Of a stretch of DNA of 64,000 bases, positions 7,869 through 18,003 are shown one piece after another. The first letter of the stretch is position 1. Each line of letters starts with the position of its first letter. Origin of the DNA: Pannonibacter phragmitetus_B (GTDB lineage: Bacteria; Pseudomonadota; Alphaproteobacteria; Rhizobiales; Stappiaceae). The stretch covers positions 496,001 to 560,000 of the forward strand of contig NZ_JBNINT010000001.1 of NCBI RefSeq assembly GCF_050510895.1. Reading direction: 5' to 3'. The position numbers and the translations under genes were made by a program. The notes beneath the pieces were generated by a model, which was given only the letters and a program-made list of their open reading frames with translations, was not told where the DNA came from and made no database searches.

Positions 7869-10334
7869 ATGCGCCAGAAACTCGTTATCGTCGGCAATGG
7901 CATGGCTCCGGGGCGGATGCTGGAGCATCTGCTGGAGCAGGCGCCGGACCTCTACGACATCACCATTTTCAATGCCGAACCGCGCGTGAACTACGACCGC
8001 ATCATGCTGTCGCCGGTTCTCTCGGGCGAAAAGGCCTTCGAGGATATCATCATCCACGGGGATGGCTGGTACGTCAGCCATGGCATCACCCTCTACAAGG
8101 GCCATCGCATCAGTACCATCGACCGTGAGGCGAAGACGGTCACCTCCGATCAGGGCGAAACGGAAGCCTATGACAAACTGGTGATCGCCACCGGCTCGGT
8201 GCCTTTCATTCTGCCCGTGCCGGGCAAGGAGCTGAGAGGTGTCATCACCTACCGCGATCTTGATGACGTGGATGCCATGCTGCTGGCCGCGCAGGCCCGG
8301 GAGACGGCGGTGGTCATCGGCGGCGGTCTGCTGGGGCTGGAAGCGGCTGCCGGGCTGAAGGCACGGGGCATGGATGTCACCGTGCTGCATGTGATGCCAA
8401 CGCTCATGGAGCGTCAGCTTGATCCGGCGGCTGGCTATCTGTTGCAGCGCTCGCTGGAAGAGCGCGGCATCAAGGTGATGACCCGCGCCAACACGCAGGC
8501 GCTTCTTTCCGATGATGCCGGCAAGGTCCGCGCCGTGGCACTGCAGGACGGCACGGAAGTTCCCGCAACACTCGTCGTCATGGCTGCGGGCATCCGCCCC
8601 AACGCCGGCCTTGCCCGCGAGGCAGGGCTGGATGTGAACCGGGGCATCCTCGTGGATGACCGCATGCGCACCAGCGATCCGGACATCTTCTCCCTCGGCG
8701 AATGCGCGGAAGTGGGCGGGCAGGTCTATGGCCTTGTCGCGCCGCTTTATGAAATGGCGCGGGTGCTGGCGGGCGAACTGGCAAAGCCGGTGACGGGCGA
8801 AGACGTGAAGGGCTTCGTCCATCAGGACACGCCCACCAAGCTGAAGGTGACGGGCATTGATCTCTTCTCGCTGGGCGATTTTGCCGAAAGCGAGGACCGG
8901 GAGGAAATCGTCCTGCGCGATGCGAGCGCAGGCGTCTACAAGCGGCTGATCCTCAAGGACAACCGTATCATCGGTTCGGTTCTCTTCGGCGAGACCGGCG
9001 ATGCCGCATGGTTTGCGGATCTGAAGAAAAAGGGCACGGATATCTCGGATCTGCGCGAGACGCTGATCTTCGGGCAGGCCTTCCAGGGAGGGGGCGCACT
9101 GGACCCTACGGCGGCCGTTGCGGCGTTGGCGGATGATGCGGAAATCTGCGGCTGCAACGGCGTGTGCAAGGGAACCATCGTCTCGGCCATCTCGGCCAAA
9201 GGCCTGACCAGCCTTGAGGAGGTCCGCGCCCACACCAAGGCCTCGGCCTCCTGCGGCAATTGTACGGGGCTGGTGGAAAAGGTGATGCAGCTCACGCTTG
9301 GCGACAAGTTCCAGGCGCAGGCGGTCAAGCCCATGTGCGGCTGCACCACGCATAGCCATGACGAAGTGCGCCGCCTGATCAAGGCCAGCAAGCTGAAGTC
9401 CATTCCGGCGGTGATGCAGGAGCTGAACTGGTCAACCTCCGGCGGCTGCGCCAAGTGCCGGCCCGCGCTCAACTACTATCTGATGGCCGACTGGCCGGGC
9501 GAATATGAGGATGACAGCCAGTCGCGCTTCATCAACGAGCGCGTTCACGCCAACATCCAGAAGGACGGTACCTATTCCGTCGTCCCGCGCATGTGGGGCG
9601 GCATGACCTCGGCGGCAGAACTGAGGGCCATCGCCGATGTGGTGGACAAGTTCGCCATTCCCGCCGTCAAGGTCACCGGCGGCCAGCGCATCGACATGCT
9701 GGGGGTGAAGAAGGAAGACTTGCCCAGCGTCTGGGAAGACCTCGGAAAGGCCGGCTTCGTCTCCGGCCACGCCTATGCCAAGGGCCTGCGCACGGTGAAG
9801 ACCTGTGTCGGCTCGGACTGGTGCCGCTTCGGCACGCAGGATTCCACCGGTCTGGGTGTGCGGCTGGAGAAGTTCCTCTGGGGCTCCTGGACGCCAGCCA
9901 AGGTGAAGCTGGCCGTCTCCGGCTGCCCGCGCAACTGCGCCGAAGCCACCTGCAAGGACGTGGGCGTGATCTGTGTGGACAGCGGCTACGAGATCCATTT
10001 CGCGGGCGCTGCCGGGCTCGACATCAAGGGCACGGATGTTCTGGGTCTTGTCCATACCGAGGATGAGGCGCTGGAGCACATCACGGCGCTGATCCAGATG
10101 TACCGTGAGCAGGGCCACTATCTGGAGCGCATCTACAAGTGGGCCAAACGCATCGGCCACGACGAGGTGCGCCGCCAGATCATGGAAGATGGCGACCGCC
10201 GCCGCGCCTATTTCGAGCGCTTCGTTTACTCGCAGAAATTCGCGCAGACCGATCCCTGGTCCGAGCGTGTCTCGGGCAAGGACAAGCATGAATTCCGGCC
10301 CATGGCCGTGCTGGGACTGGAGGCGGCGGAATGA
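7869..10334 (+). CDS. nirB: Assimilatory nitrite reductase [NAD(P)H], large subunit
   Basis: The 821-residue enzyme reduces nitrite to ammonium. It has an N-terminal FAD/NAD(P)H oxidoreductase module (VIVGNGMAP and a second dinucleotide motif VVIGGGLLGLE) and a BFD-type [2Fe-2S] domain (CGCNGVC near 427, CGNC near 460). A second Cys-rich BFD-like segment follows (MCGCTTHS near 489, CAKCRP near 525), and then the siroheme/[4Fe-4S] domain (CVGSDWCRFG near 645, CPRNCAEATC near 685). Length and order match NirB. The stop overlaps the nirD start (ATGA). Confidence 0.96.
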   Translation: MRQKLVIVGNGMAPGRMLEHLLEQAPDLYDITIFNAEPRVNYDRIMLSPVLSGEKAFEDIIIHGDGWYVSHGITLYKGHRISTIDREAKTVTSDQGETEAYDKLVIATGSVPFILPVPGKELRGVITYRDLDDVDAMLLAAQARETAVVIGGGLLGLEAAAGLKARGMDVTVLHVMPTLMERQLDPAAGYLLQRSLEERGIKVMTRANTQALLSDDAGKVRAVALQDGTEVPATLVVMAAGIRPNAGLAREAGLDVNRGILVDDRMRTSDPDIFSLGECAEVGGQVYGLVAPLYEMARVLAGELAKPVTGEDVKGFVHQDTPTKLKVTGIDLFSLGDFAESEDREEIVLRDASAGVYKRLILKDNRIIGSVLFGETGDAAWFADLKKKGTDISDLRETLIFGQAFQGGGALDPTAAVAALADDAEICGCNGVCKGTIVSAISAKGLTSLEEVRAHTKASASCGNCTGLVEKVMQLTLGDKFQAQAVKPMCGCTTHSHDEVRRLIKASKLKSIPAVMQELNWSTSGGCAKCRPALNYYLMADWPGEYEDDSQSRFINERVHANIQKDGTYSVVPRMWGGMTSAAELRAIADVVDKFAIPAVKVTGGQRIDMLGVKKEDLPSVWEDLGKAGFVSGHAYAKGLRTVKTCVGSDWCRFGTQDSTGLGVRLEKFLWGSWTPAKVKLAVSGCPRNCAEATCKDVGVICVDSGYEIHFAGAAGLDIKGTDVLGLVHTEDEALEHITALIQMYREQGHYLERIYKWAKRIGHDEVRRQIMEDGDRRRAYFERFVYSQKFAQTDPWSERVSGKDKHEFRPMAVLGLEAAE

Positions 10335-10702
10335 ACGCGATGACACCAGACTGGATCGAGATCGGCAGCCTGTCCGACATTCCCCGCTCGGGTGCCCGTG
10401 TCGTCAAGACACCGGCCGGCTGTATCGCCCTGTTCCGTACCGAGAGCGACGAGGTCTATGCGCTGGACGACCGCTGCCCCCACAAGGGCGGCCCGTTGAG
10501 CGAGGGCATCGTGCATGGCCGGTATGTCACCTGCCCGCTGCACAACTGGGTGTTTGACCTTGCGACGGGTCTGGCTCAAGGGGCGGATGAGGGGGCTGTG
10601 GCCACGACGCCTGCCCGTGTCGAGGGCGGGCGGGTGTTCCTCACCCGCGCCGCGCTGACCCTGCATGGCCGGACCGCGCAAGGGGAGAGGCTGGATGGCT
10701 GA
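10331..10702 (+). CDS. nirD: Nitrite reductase small subunit, Rieske-type
   Basis: This 123-residue protein has a Rieske-like fold with CPHKGG and CPLHNW, both Cys-His pairs intact, so it may bind a [2Fe-2S] cluster as in ferredoxin-type NirD proteins. It partners NirB. The start overlaps the nirB stop by four bases, and its 3' end overlaps the nasA start by eight, which suggests translational coupling along the operon. Confidence 0.93.
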   Translation: MNAMTPDWIEIGSLSDIPRSGARVVKTPAGCIALFRTESDEVYALDDRCPHKGGPLSEGIVHGRYVTCPLHNWVFDLATGLAQGADEGAVATTPARVEGGRVFLTRAALTLHGRTAQGERLDG

Positions 10703-13403
10703 AACCACCCGCACCGCCTGCCCCTATTGCGGTGTTGGCTGCGGCGTGCTGGCCACCCGGCATGACGATGGCTCCGTCACCGTGAAGGGCGACCCGGAGC
10801 ATCCCTCCAACTTCGGGCGGCTTTGCTCCAAAGGGTCGGCACTGGCGGACACGCTGGCGCTGGAGGGCAGGCTGCTCCATCCGGAAATCGGCGGGCGCCG
10901 GGCCTCCTGGGATATGGCGCTGGATCTCGTCGCCCGCCGGTTCAGCGAGGCCATCCGCGAGCATGGGCCGGACAGCGTTGCCATCTACGGTTCCGGCCAG
11001 CTTCTTACGGAGGATTATTACGCCGCCAACAAGCTGATGAAGGGCTTCATCGGTTCGGCCAACATCGACACCAACTCCCGCCTCTGCATGGCCTCTTCCG
11101 TGGCTGGCCACCGGCGGGCCTTCGGCTCGGATACTGTGCCTGGCAGCTATGAGGATCTGGAAGAGGCGGACCTTGTGGTGCTGGTGGGCTCCAACCTTGC
11201 CTGGTGCCATCCGGTTCTGTTTCAGCGGCTGGAGGCAGCCAAGGCGGCGCGGCCTTCCATGCGGGTTGTCACCATCGACCCGCGCCGCACGGCCACCAGC
11301 GAGCTGGCGGAGCTGCATCTCTCCATCCGCCCGGATGGGGATACGGCGTTGTTTATCGGGCTGCTCGCCTATCTCGACGAGGGCGGGCGCATCGACCGGG
11401 CTTACGTGCGCGAGCATGTGAACGGCCTTGAGGACGCGCTGGCCATTGCCCGCCAGTGGACGGTGATTGCCGTTGCTGCGGCAACGGGGCTTTCTGCGGC
11501 TGAAACCGGCGCCTTCTTCGAGCTTTTTGCCCGCACGCAGAAGGTGGTGACGGTCTACAGCCAGGGCGTCAACCAGTCCGTCTCCGGCACGGACAAGGTG
11601 AATGCCATTCTCAATGTGCATCTTGCCACAGGCCGCATTGGCAAGCCCGGCATGGGGCCGTTTTCCGTCACCGGCCAGCCCAATGCCATGGGCGGGCGCG
11701 AGGTGGGCGGCCTTGCCAACATGCTCGCCGCCCATATGGACCTCGACAATCTGGCGCATCGGGACATCGTGCAGGGCTTCTGGAACGCGCCAAAGCTGGC
11801 AGCCAAGCCCGGCCTGAAGGCGGTGGAACTGTTCGACGCCATGCACGAGGGCCGCATCAAGGCGGTCTGGATCATGGCCACCAACCCGGTGGACAGCCTG
11901 CCGGATGCGGACAGGGTGCGCGAGGCCTTGGGCCGCTGCCCCTTCGTGGTTGTCTCCGATGTGTTGCGCGACACGGACACCACCCGCCACGCCCATGTGC
12001 TGCTGCCCGCCGCCGCCTGGGGCGAAAAGGATGGCACGGTGACCAGTTCCGAGCGGCGCATTTCCCGCCAGCGCGCCTTTCTGCCGCTCCCCGGCGAAGC
12101 CTTGCCTGATTGGGCCATCATCTCTGCCGTGGCGCGGCGCATGGGGCATGGTGAGGCCTTTGCCTATACGAGTGCGGCAGATATTTTTGCTGAACATGCT
12201 GCCCTTTCCGGGGCTGGAAATAACGGCAGCCGCGATTTCGATATCAGCGCCCATGCCGGGATAAGCCAGCCGGACTATGACGCGCTTGAGCCCTTCCTCT
12301 GGCCTGCGCCCGCTGAAGGAAAAGGCCCGGAAGATGGCCGCTTCTTTGCGCAAGGCGGTTACTTCACCCCGGATCGCAAGGCGCGGATGGTGCCGGTGAT
12401 GCCCGCCGCAACCGGACCGGAAGAGGAGGGGCTGCTGACGCTCAACACCGGCCGCATCCGCGATCAATGGCACACCATGACGCGCACTGGCCGGGCAGCG
12501 AGGCTGCTGACCCATATCGCCGAGCCCTTCGCCGAAATTCACCCCGATGACGCCGCTGTTCATGGCATTGCGGCGGCGGATCTGCTGGAGGTTTCCAATG
12601 CACGAGGCAGCGTTCTCGTGCGCGCCGTGGTGACGGAGCGGGTGCGCCGGGGCGAGGTTTTCGTACCGATGCACTGGACGGGACAATTTTCCGCCCGCGC
12701 CCGCATTGATGTTCTGGCCGGGCGGCAGCGCGATCCGTTCTCCGGCCAGCCGGGGCTCAAGCGCAATCCTGTGCGTATCTCGCCCGTTGCAGCCCGCTGG
12801 CATGGCTTTGCCGTGCTCTCCCGCGCACCGGAGCATTTGCCCTTCGCCTATTGGGCTCTTGCGCCGCTGGCTGACACCGGAACCAGCGCGGCGGTGAAGA
12901 TCGAATTTGCCACGCTGGACGAGGACGCGCCGGAAGAGATTGCGGCAAGCCTCCTGCGCCGCTGCACGATTGGCGGGGCTGGCAAGCCGGAGCAGATGTC
13001 GTTCCATGCGGCGTCTGACGGGCTTTACCGTTGCATGGTCTGGCAGGACGGTGTGCTGGCTGGTGCCGTATTCCTCGCCCGCACGCCGGTTGCCGTTTCC
13101 CGCAGCTGGGCCAGCAGCCTGCCGGGCACGCGGGACGATGGCCCCGCCACCCGCTGGCGGCTGCTGGCCGGGCGTCCGGCGGCGGATGTGCCGGACAAGG
13201 GGCCGGTGATCTGCACCTGCTTCCAGATTGGCGCCAACGAAATCCGCCGCGCTGCTGCTGAAGGCTCTGACACAGTGGCTGCAATTGGCGCCTGCCTTGG
13301 CGCAGGCAGCAACTGCGGCTCCTGCCGCCCGGAAATCGCCCGCCTGCTGGCGGAGTGCAAACCCCATGAGGAGGCGCATGACCATGCTGCACGTTCAGCC
13401 TGA
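10695..13403 (+). CDS. nasA: Assimilatory nitrate reductase catalytic subunit with C-terminal [2Fe-2S] domain
   Basis: The 902-residue molybdoenzyme begins with the [4Fe-4S] motif CPYCGVGCG (Cys 9, 12, 16) and a fourth cysteine in CSKGSAL. The Mo-bis-MGD body follows (SSVAGHRRAFG, MGGREVGGL, ATNPVDSLPDA, NTGRIRDQWHTMTRTG). The last ~70 residues form a BFD-like [2Fe-2S] domain (CTCFQIG, then GAGSNCGSC), as in Klebsiella-type NasA. It reduces nitrate to nitrite in the cytoplasm. No separate electron-transfer subunit gene is present, so ferredoxin or the NirB flavin domain may supply electrons; that point is inferred. Confidence 0.95.
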   Translation: MAETTRTACPYCGVGCGVLATRHDDGSVTVKGDPEHPSNFGRLCSKGSALADTLALEGRLLHPEIGGRRASWDMALDLVARRFSEAIREHGPDSVAIYGSGQLLTEDYYAANKLMKGFIGSANIDTNSRLCMASSVAGHRRAFGSDTVPGSYEDLEEADLVVLVGSNLAWCHPVLFQRLEAAKAARPSMRVVTIDPRRTATSELAELHLSIRPDGDTALFIGLLAYLDEGGRIDRAYVREHVNGLEDALAIARQWTVIAVAAATGLSAAETGAFFELFARTQKVVTVYSQGVNQSVSGTDKVNAILNVHLATGRIGKPGMGPFSVTGQPNAMGGREVGGLANMLAAHMDLDNLAHRDIVQGFWNAPKLAAKPGLKAVELFDAMHEGRIKAVWIMATNPVDSLPDADRVREALGRCPFVVVSDVLRDTDTTRHAHVLLPAAAWGEKDGTVTSSERRISRQRAFLPLPGEALPDWAIISAVARRMGHGEAFAYTSAADIFAEHAALSGAGNNGSRDFDISAHAGISQPDYDALEPFLWPAPAEGKGPEDGRFFAQGGYFTPDRKARMVPVMPAATGPEEEGLLTLNTGRIRDQWHTMTRTGRAARLLTHIAEPFAEIHPDDAAVHGIAAADLLEVSNARGSVLVRAVVTERVRRGEVFVPMHWTGQFSARARIDVLAGRQRDPFSGQPGLKRNPVRISPVAARWHGFAVLSRAPEHLPFAYWALAPLADTGTSAAVKIEFATLDEDAPEEIAASLLRRCTIGGAGKPEQMSFHAASDGLYRCMVWQDGVLAGAVFLARTPVAVSRSWASSLPGTRDDGPATRWRLLAGRPAADVPDKGPVICTCFQIGANEIRRAAAEGSDTVAAIGACLGAGSNCGSCRPEIARLLAECKPHEEAHDHAARSA

Positions 13404-14909
13404 AACTTCTGGCCTTTCGCCTCGTTCCGCCCGCCCGCAGCGTCCCGCCCGGATGGAGCCTCTGGCCGTGCTGCCGGTGTTCCTGCCGCTCACGGGGCGC
13501 AAGGCGGTGCTGGCCGGGGGCGGGGAGCCTGCCGCCTGGAAAGCCGAGCTGCTGCTGGCCGCAGGGGTGGAATTGCATCTCTTCACGGACAACCCTTGCG
13601 AGGATCTTGCGGCGCTGCTGGCCGACACGGTGCTGAGCCCGCGCATCCATCATGCCTTGCGGCGGTGGCAGCCGGAAGATCTCACTGGCGCAGCCCTCGC
13701 CATTGCCGATGCCGAAGATGACGAGGAGGCCGCAGCCTTCTTCGCGGCGGCCCGTGCGGCGGGAGTGCCGGTGAATGTCATCGACCGGCCGGCCTTCTGC
13801 CAGTTCCAGTTCGGCGGCATCGTCAACCGCTCGCCGCTGGTCGTCGGCATCTCCACCGATGGCGCGGCCCCCGTGCTGGGTCAGACGGTGCGTCAGAAAA
13901 TCGAAACCCTGTTGCCGCCCGGCCTGTCGCGCTGGGCGCAGCTTGCAGCCCGCATTCGCGCAGCGGTGAGTGAGCGGCTGGAAAGCGTGGCCTTGCGGCG
14001 GCGCTTCTGGCGGCAGTTCAGCGAAGCCGCCTTTGCGCGCGGGGAACTGGGCCTTGAGGAGGATTTCGGCGCCCTTATCGATCATCTGGCTGAGGAAGCC
14101 CCCGCCACCGGCGAAGTGGTTCTGGTGGGGGCAGGCCCCGGCGATGCCGCTCATCTGACGCTTGGTGCCATGCGGGCGCTGCAGTCGGCGGATGTGATCC
14201 TGTTTGACGATCTTGTCAGCGCCGAAGTGCTTGAGCTAGCCCGCCGGGAGGCAAAGCGCATGCTTGTCGGCAAGCGCGGCGGGCGGGAAAGCTGCGCGCA
14301 GGAAGACATCAATGACATGATGGTTTCGCTCGCCCGGCAGGGACGCAAGGTGGTGCGGCTGAAGTCCGGCGATCCGATGGTGTTTGGCCGCGCGGGGAGG
14401 AAATCGCCCGCCTCGAAGTCGAAGGCATCCCCGTTTCCGTGGTGCCGGGCATTACGGCGGCCTCGGCCATGGCTGCGCGTCTGAAGGTGTCACTCACCCA
14501 CCGCGACCATGCTCAGGGCCTGCGCCTGATGACCGCCCATTCCCGTCACGGCGGCCTGCCGGACACGCTGGACCTGACTGAGCGCGCCACCTCTGCCTCC
14601 ACCACGGTGTTCTATATGGGCCGCCGCATGGCAGACAGCCTGCGCCAGCGTCTCCTGTTGGAAGGCGTCTCCCCTGACTTGCCCGTTGTGGCCCACGGCT
14701 CCGTCAGCCGCCCGGAGGAAAAGATCTGGACCGGCCGCCTTGCAGACCTTTCCAGCGCCGCCATGGCTGCCTTCGGCGACGCTCCTGTGCTGATCGGAAT
14801 AGGGCAAGTCTTTGCGGCGGCGAAGGCGGGAGAAGAGGAGGCCGGGTTGCCGGATATCCAGCATCATTCACTCAGTGGTGGAACTTTCGCCACTTTCCAT
14901 CGATTGTAG
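13378..14909 (+). CDS. cysG: Siroheme synthase (CysG), reading frame broken by one missing base
   Basis: CysG makes siroheme for NirB. The N-terminal half is the precorrin-2 dehydrogenase/ferrochelatase domain (AVLAGGGEPAAW, NVIDRPAFCQFQFGG). The C-terminal half is uroporphyrinogen-III methyltransferase (VGAGPGD, LVGKRGG, RLKSGDPMVFGRAG). After FGRAG the frame fails at a GGGG run (14394-14397). Reading one base back continues with EEIARLEVEGIPVSVVPG and runs to 14909. Adding one G gives 510 residues. The start at 13378 (behind GAGGAG) overlaps the nasA end by 26 bp. A sequencing deletion is more likely than a real pseudogene, because the operon needs siroheme. Confidence 0.88.
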
Positions 14910-14951
14910 TCCATCTGCACTTTTGTTCTGCTGATAGTCTGGAATGTGTGA

Positions 14952-15997
14952 ATGAATGAATTGATCTCCGGACCGGCCTCCGCCCAGCGGTGGCCGGTAC
15001 TGTTTCCTGTCCTGCTCGCCTGCCTGTTTTACCTGCTTTTTCCCACGCCCCGATCCCCGGCCTGCCGGAGACCATGGCTGAAGGCGTGCTTTCCGGGCGC
15101 GAAGGCCTTGAACGGCTGTCTTTGATGGCCCTTGGCGCCATACCGCTTTTGACAGTGCTTGGCTTTGCCGAGATCTTGAAAATTCTCGCTCCGTCCCTGA
15201 TGGCCAGATGGGAGAAGACGCGGATCTATGGCCCAGTCATCGGCCTGCTGGTGGCCGCTGTTACGCTGACGCAAGGGCAAGGCATCCTTCAGGCGCTCGT
15301 GGCCATGGGCTATCTGGAAGACAGGCCGGCGGTGGTCTTTGCCGCTCTTGCCTGTTTTGCCGGGGTCTCGCTGCTCCTGTTCTGGTTTGAAGGGAGGATC
15401 CGGCTGCCGGGACACAATAGCGGCGTCTGGGTGCTTCTCGCCATTCCGGCTTTCGCTAGCTTGTTCACCTGGCTGCCGCAGGTATTCGAGATGCTCCGCT
15501 ATGGCATGCCTCTCAAGGATTATCTGTTGCTCTCGGCCTATGTTCTGGCGGTCATCGTGCTCGTGGCAGGTGCCTGCATTTTGCTGCGTACCGGCTCCGA
15601 GCGGCCAGATTTCTTAAGGATGCTGCTTTGGCCGCCCATGCTGGCAAACATGCTGGTGATGTATCTGGCGCCGCTGGTGATGGTGTTTATGCCTGCGGCA
15701 AACCAGCATGATCCGGTGCTTTGGACCATTGCCGAGGTCGTGCTGCTGGTTCCGCTCATGGCGGGCTTCGTCTCAGGTTACTGCCGAATCTACGGCAAGG
15801 GGGCGGGCTCAGACGGCAATCCTGCGCTCCCCATTGCCATGCTTGCTGTTCCGGTGTTCGCGGTGCAGGTCTTCGTCTTCGCCGGTTCCAAGCTCCTGAA
15901 TGTGTTTGGTTCGCTTCCGGTGATGGTCGAAGGCTACATGATGACGGTCTGTGTGGCTGTCATGTTCAGCCTGCTGCAACTTTTCCGCCGGGCCTGA
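14952..15997 (+). CDS. Short, divergent SecY-like polytopic membrane protein, frame broken by one missing base
   Basis: Reading from ATG 14952 gives a first membrane segment (WPVLFPVLLACLFYLLF) and then the frame fails at a CCCC run (15048-15051). Restoring one C gives FPTPPIPGLPE, which resembles the IPxPG motif after SecY helix 1, and joins the long downstream frame. The corrected product is about 348 residues with roughly ten membrane helices. Segments such as ERLSLMALGAIPLL and LLFWFEGRI...GHNSG align by eye with SecY helices 2 and 4. It is about 90 residues shorter than housekeeping SecY and lacks a large cytoplasmic loop. No ribosomal neighbours are present. Its function is unknown. Confidence 0.6.
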
Positions 15998-16110
15998 GTT
16001 TTTTGACTCATGCCAAAGCCTTCGATGCTGATGCATCACGCCTTGAGGATGCTCAAGTGCCGCATGGGCTTGACAACCTCTCGATGAGCCGAGCTCATCG
16101 AGAGGTGATG
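15998..16110. repeat. Dispersed intergenic repeat, family 1, copy 1, with terminal 13-bp hairpin
   Basis: This element fills the gap between two convergent genes (SecY-like and ubiV). It is about 80% identical by eye, over ~98 bp, to the reverse complement of 26890-26995. It ends in a perfect hairpin, 16077-16105, with 13-bp arms (CCTCTCGATGAGC) and the loop CGA. It probably acts as a bidirectional terminator or mRNA 3'-end element. The A-T content next to the hairpin is too low for a classical terminator. Confidence 0.7.
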
Positions 16111-17019
16111 TCAAACCTGCGCATGCTGCGGATTGCCGGACCATGAGACACCGGCAGCCCCTTCCAGAAAGCCGTCGCAGAAAGCGCCGCCGGGCGCATG
16201 AGGAAGGGCTTTGGCGCTCATTTCCTCTGCGCTGATGCGTCCCTGCACCAGATCATCGAACAGGCTGATCACCTCGAAGAAGCCTTGCGTCTGGGGCGAG
16301 AGCCTGAGGCCGCGCACGCCTGCGCCCTTCAGGCGCGGCAGGGTGTGGGCCATGTTGGCACATTGGGCAGAAAGCGTCTGTACGCCGTTGATGGCCAGAA
16401 ACTCCTGCCCGTCCAGAGTATCCACCGCCAGTCCGTCCGGATCATCGGCGCAGACGAACTGGCACTGATCCTTGGCCCGGTCGTGGTAGCGCGCATGATA
16501 GCAGCGGCCGGAGATGGCCAGCGGCAGGCGGCCCCAGCCCCAAACTTCCACCGGCACGGGGTCCGCTGCCGCAGCCAGACGTTCCACCGATGCAATGGTC
16601 AGTTCCGGTGGCAGGCAGAATCGGACGGCGCCGCGCGCCTTCAGGAAGGATATGGTTCCTTCGTTGTACACGTTGATCAGGGGACCTGCCGAAAAGGCAG
16701 CGCCCTGTGGTAAATGGGCGAGGGCGGTGATGTCATTCACCTCAACCTCAAGGCCCATGTCTGCCACCTCGGCGGTCTGTTTGCGCTCGCGCTTCAGGGT
16801 GACCAGCGCAAGGCTTGTCACCGCCACCTCCTTGCCGCCTGCCTGCAGCTGTTCGATCGCATCCGGCAGGCGCGTCTGATAGAAGGGCAGGCGCTTGGAA
16901 CAAACCAGTTCACCGATGATGACGCGCTTTACGCCCGGTGTTTCAGCCAGCCTTGCATAGAAATCACTCCACGCCGCAGCGTCCCAGAAGCCCATCACCG
17001 GGCCAACTGTCAGCTCCAT
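16111..17019 (-). CDS. ubiV: UbiV, O2-independent ubiquinone hydroxylation protein (U32 family)
   Basis: This 302-residue U32-family protein has the four-cysteine pattern of UbiV: one Cys in GELVCSKR (residue 40) and three in CYHARYH...QCQFVC, the expected [4Fe-4S] ligands. UbiU and UbiV form a heterodimer that hydroxylates the ubiquinone ring without oxygen. It is the last gene of ubiT-ubiU-ubiV and starts four bases after the ubiU stop. Confidence 0.92.
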   Translation of the reverse strand: MELTVGPVMGFWDAAAWSDFYARLAETPGVKRVIIGELVCSKRLPFYQTRLPDAIEQLQAGGKEVAVTSLALVTLKRERKQTAEVADMGLEVEVNDITALAHLPQGAAFSAGPLINVYNEGTISFLKARGAVRFCLPPELTIASVERLAAAADPVPVEVWGWGRLPLAISGRCYHARYHDRAKDQCQFVCADDPDGLAVDTLDGQEFLAINGVQTLSAQCANMAHTLPRLKGAGVRGLRLSPQTQGFFEVISLFDDLVQGRISAEEMSAKALPHAPGGAFCDGFLEGAAGVSWSGNPQHAQV

Positions 17020-17023
17020 CCTG

Positions 17024-18003
17024 TCATCTCCAGATCTTGTTATAGGCCCCGGCGGTGGAGCTCTGGCCCTCGGTCAGCTGCGCCAGCATTCCGGCGGGCA
17101 CAGGGCGGCCTGCTTCCAGCGCCTCGACGGCGGCGCGGAAGTTGCGCACCACCTGGGACACATAGGCCCGCGACCGCTGACGGCCCTCGATTTTCAGCGC
17201 CGAAACCCCGGCCTTTGCCAGCGCGGGCAGCAGCTCGGAGGCATCAAGGCTCGCCGGGTCCTCGAAGACGTAGCCCGTGCGTTCACCCACCTTGAAGCAG
17301 CCCTTGCACAGGGTGGGGTAGGGGCCGCTTCGCCCTTGGCGGCGCGGTGAATGGTGTAGCCGCCAAGCCGTGCCGCCAGATCCTTGCCCTCCTCGGCATA
17401 TTCCACGTGGCTTGCGGGCGAGCAGACGCCGTTCATGTTGGGTGAGCGGCCGGTGATGTAGGATGACAGGGAGCAGCGCCCCTCCGCCATCACGCAGAGC
17501 CCGCCGAAGATGAACACTTCCGTCTCAACGCTGATCTCGCGGTTGATGGCGGCGATTTCCTGCACACTCAGCACACGCGGCAGAACGACCCGTTTCACAT
17601 CGAATGTGTCTGCATAGAAATTGATGACATCGGGGTTTGCGGCTGCTGCCTGCACCGACAGATGCCGCCGCAGATTGGGATGCCGTTCTGCCGCGTAGGC
17701 AATAAGGCCTAGATCCGCGAGGATCGCGGCATCGGCGCCCGCCTGTTCCGCATCGGCAACGGCGCGGTGCCACAGGTCTTCGTTTCCGGCGCGGGGGAAG
17801 GTGTTGATTGCCACCAGAACCTTCGCTCCGCGTGCATGGGCATAGGCCACGCCTGCGGCGAGTTCCTCGCGGGAGAAGTTGAGGCCGGGGAAATTGCGGG
17901 CGTTCGTGTCATCGGCAAAGCCGCAATAGATGGTATGCGCGCCGGCATCGGTGGCAGCCCGGAGCGCCGCAGGCGTTCCGGCGGGGCAGACGAGTTCCAT
18001 CAT
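17024..18003 (-). CDS. ubiU: UbiU, O2-independent ubiquinone hydroxylation protein (U32 family), frame broken by one missing base
   Basis: The N-terminal part (from 18003) reads MELVCPAGTPAALRAA and contains the U32 signature with cysteines in GGLCVMAEGRCSLSS and NGVCSPASH. After AAKGEAAP the frame breaks at a C run (GGGG on the plus strand, 17321-17324). Restoring one base gives YPTLCKGCFKVGERTGYVF, which supplies the remaining cysteine and continues to 17024. The corrected length is 326 residues, normal for UbiU. The start overlaps the ubiT stop. The lesion matches the other homopolymer deletions in the window. Confidence 0.9.

Noticed and set aside
10641..13385. 914-codon minus-strand open frame opposite nasA
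   Set aside because: It is an antisense shadow of a well-defined molybdoenzyme; there is no start context or recognisable domain.
14394..14400. Programmed -1 frameshifting in cysG or the other broken genes
   Set aside because: There are no slippery heptamers with downstream structures, and the same lesion occurs in thirteen unrelated genes; a sequencing artefact explains all of them.
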